Assembly (NCBI GenBank): GCA_023461115.1 | Contig: JAEWOA010000285.1 | Location: forward strand, 1-5,822 | DNA: 5,822 bases | Origin: Actinomycetes bacterium | GTDB lineage: Bacteria; Actinomycetota; Actinomycetes; Actinomycetales; Cellulomonadaceae | Direction: 5' to 3' | In this document: one piece after another, positions 5,250 through 5,822 of the stretch | Numbering within the stretch: position 1 is the stretch's first letter | Layout: the number at the start of each line of letters is the position of its first letter | Program-made: the position numbers and the translations under genes | Notes under the pieces: generated by a model | The model's input: only the letters and a program-made list of their open reading frames with translations | Told to the model about the DNA's origin: nothing | The model's database searches: none

Positions 5250-5822
5250 TCAGCCTGACTGCGGGCAACGAGCTCCGCCGGTTCCGCCGCGGCGCCCTGC
5301 CGCGCCTCGCCGTGGTCGCGATGGTCGTCGTGCCGCTGCTCTACGGCGTGCTGTACCTGTGGGCGTTCTGGAACCCCACGGCCCATCTCGACCGCGTGCC
5401 GGTGGCGCTCGTGAACGCCGACCAGGGCGCCGTGCGGGACGGCGCCCCCGTGCGCGCGGGCGACGAGCTCGTCGACGAGCTGCGCCGCGCGCGCGACCTC
5501 GACTGGGTCCTGGCGGACGCCGCCCACGCGCGCGACGGGATGGACCGCGGCGAGTACTACTTCACGGTCACGATCCCCGCCGAGTTCTCGGCCGACCTGG
5601 TCTCGGTGGGCGGCGACCACCCGACGAGCGCGCGGATCGACGTGGCCTACGACGACGCGAACTCGTTCCTGGCGAGCTCGATCGGCCGCACCGCGATGGA
5701 GCAGGTGCGCGCGGCCGTCGCCGACACCGCGGCCAGGCAAGGCGTCGACGCGATCCTCCTGGGGCTCGACCAGGCGCACGACGGCGCCGCGCACGCCGCC
5801 TCGGGCGCGGGCGGCCTGCGCG
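5246..5822 (+). CDS. YhgE/Pip-family membrane protein, N-terminal part (3' end outside window)
   Basis: The frame is open from the ATG at 5246 to the window edge (192 residues); it overlaps the ABC gene stop as ATGA and has AGGAG at 5236-5240. After a basic N-terminus (ELRRFRRGALPRL) comes one membrane segment at about 21-42 ending VPLLYGVLYLWAFWNP, the hallmark of YhgE/Pip proteins. Next is VPVALVNADQGA, a conserved strand, and a predicted extracytoplasmic domain containing YYFTVTIPAEFSADL and VAYDDANSFLASSIG. The last visible residues (LDQAHDGAAHAASGAGGLR) look like the start of the helical Gly-Ala repeat region usual in this family. Full-length members have several C-terminal membrane segments resembling ABC-2 permeases. 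Known relatives include the Lactococcus phage infection protein Pip and, distantly, the type VII secretion protein EsaA/YueB. The substrate is unknown. Coupling to the ABC-like gene suggests one complex. Confidence 0.92.
   Translation, partial: MISLTAGNELRRFRRGALPRLAVVAMVVVPLLYGVLYLWAFWNPTAHLDRVPVALVNADQGAVRDGAPVRAGDELVDELRRARDLDWVLADAAHARDGMDRGEYYFTVTIPAEFSADLVSVGGDHPTSARIDVAYDDANSFLASSIGRTAMEQVRAAVADTAARQGVDAILLGLDQAHDGAAHAASGAGGLR

Noticed and set aside
4223..5794. 523-codon open frame on the minus strand opposite def, the ABC-like gene and yhgE
   Set aside because: It spans three real genes and the intergenic operator region. The product is Arg/Ser/Ala-rich low-complexity sequence without family motifs. 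It is long only because stop codons are rare at this base composition.

Overview
The window is about three-quarters G+C with a very strong G/C bias at third codon positions. The gene families (FabD-FabH-ACP-FabF in that order, DUF3145, an actinobacterial-style peptide deformylase, a YhgE/Pip protein) point to a high-GC actinomycete. Micrococcales (Cellulomonas or a relative) is my best guess from protein style, but the sequence alone does not prove the genus.

Layout. On the + strand, positions 1-3107 hold the fatty-acid synthase II initiation and elongation cluster: the 3' part of fabD (malonyl-CoA:ACP transacylase), fabH (KAS III), acpP (acyl carrier protein) and fabF (KAS II). fabD and fabH overlap by 4 bases. 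acpP is set apart by two short intergenic gaps, each containing a GC-rich hairpin. A convergent pair of minus-strand genes follows: a DUF3145 protein (3142-3642), whose end faces fabF across 34 bases with a small stem-loop, and upstream of it a class-I-like peptide deformylase (3819-4307). A 168-base divergent intergenic region rich in dyad symmetry, including a perfect 14-bp TetR-type palindrome, leads to a second + strand operon. This has an ABC-type nucleotide-binding protein with nearly all catalytic motifs eroded (4476-5249), overlapping by 4 bases a YhgE/Pip-family membrane protein that runs off the window end (5246-5822).

How the parts work together. FabD loads malonate onto ACP, FabH condenses acetyl- or branched-chain acyl-CoA with malonyl-ACP to start chains, and FabF elongates them. 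All three use the ACP encoded between fabH and fabF. Deformylase trims N-formyl groups from new proteins and has no obvious functional link to the fab genes. The ABC-like protein and the YhgE/Pip protein look like a small translationally coupled membrane system of unknown substrate, probably controlled by a TetR-type repressor encoded outside the window.

The fab genes and deformylase are ordinary housekeeping genes. The parts worth a second look are the degenerate ABC protein with its YhgE partner and operator, the hairpins bracketing acpP, and the uncharacterised DUF3145 gene beside the fab cluster. No gene-free stretch exceeds 300 bases. I saw no tRNA, rRNA, insertion sequence, CRISPR array or origin.
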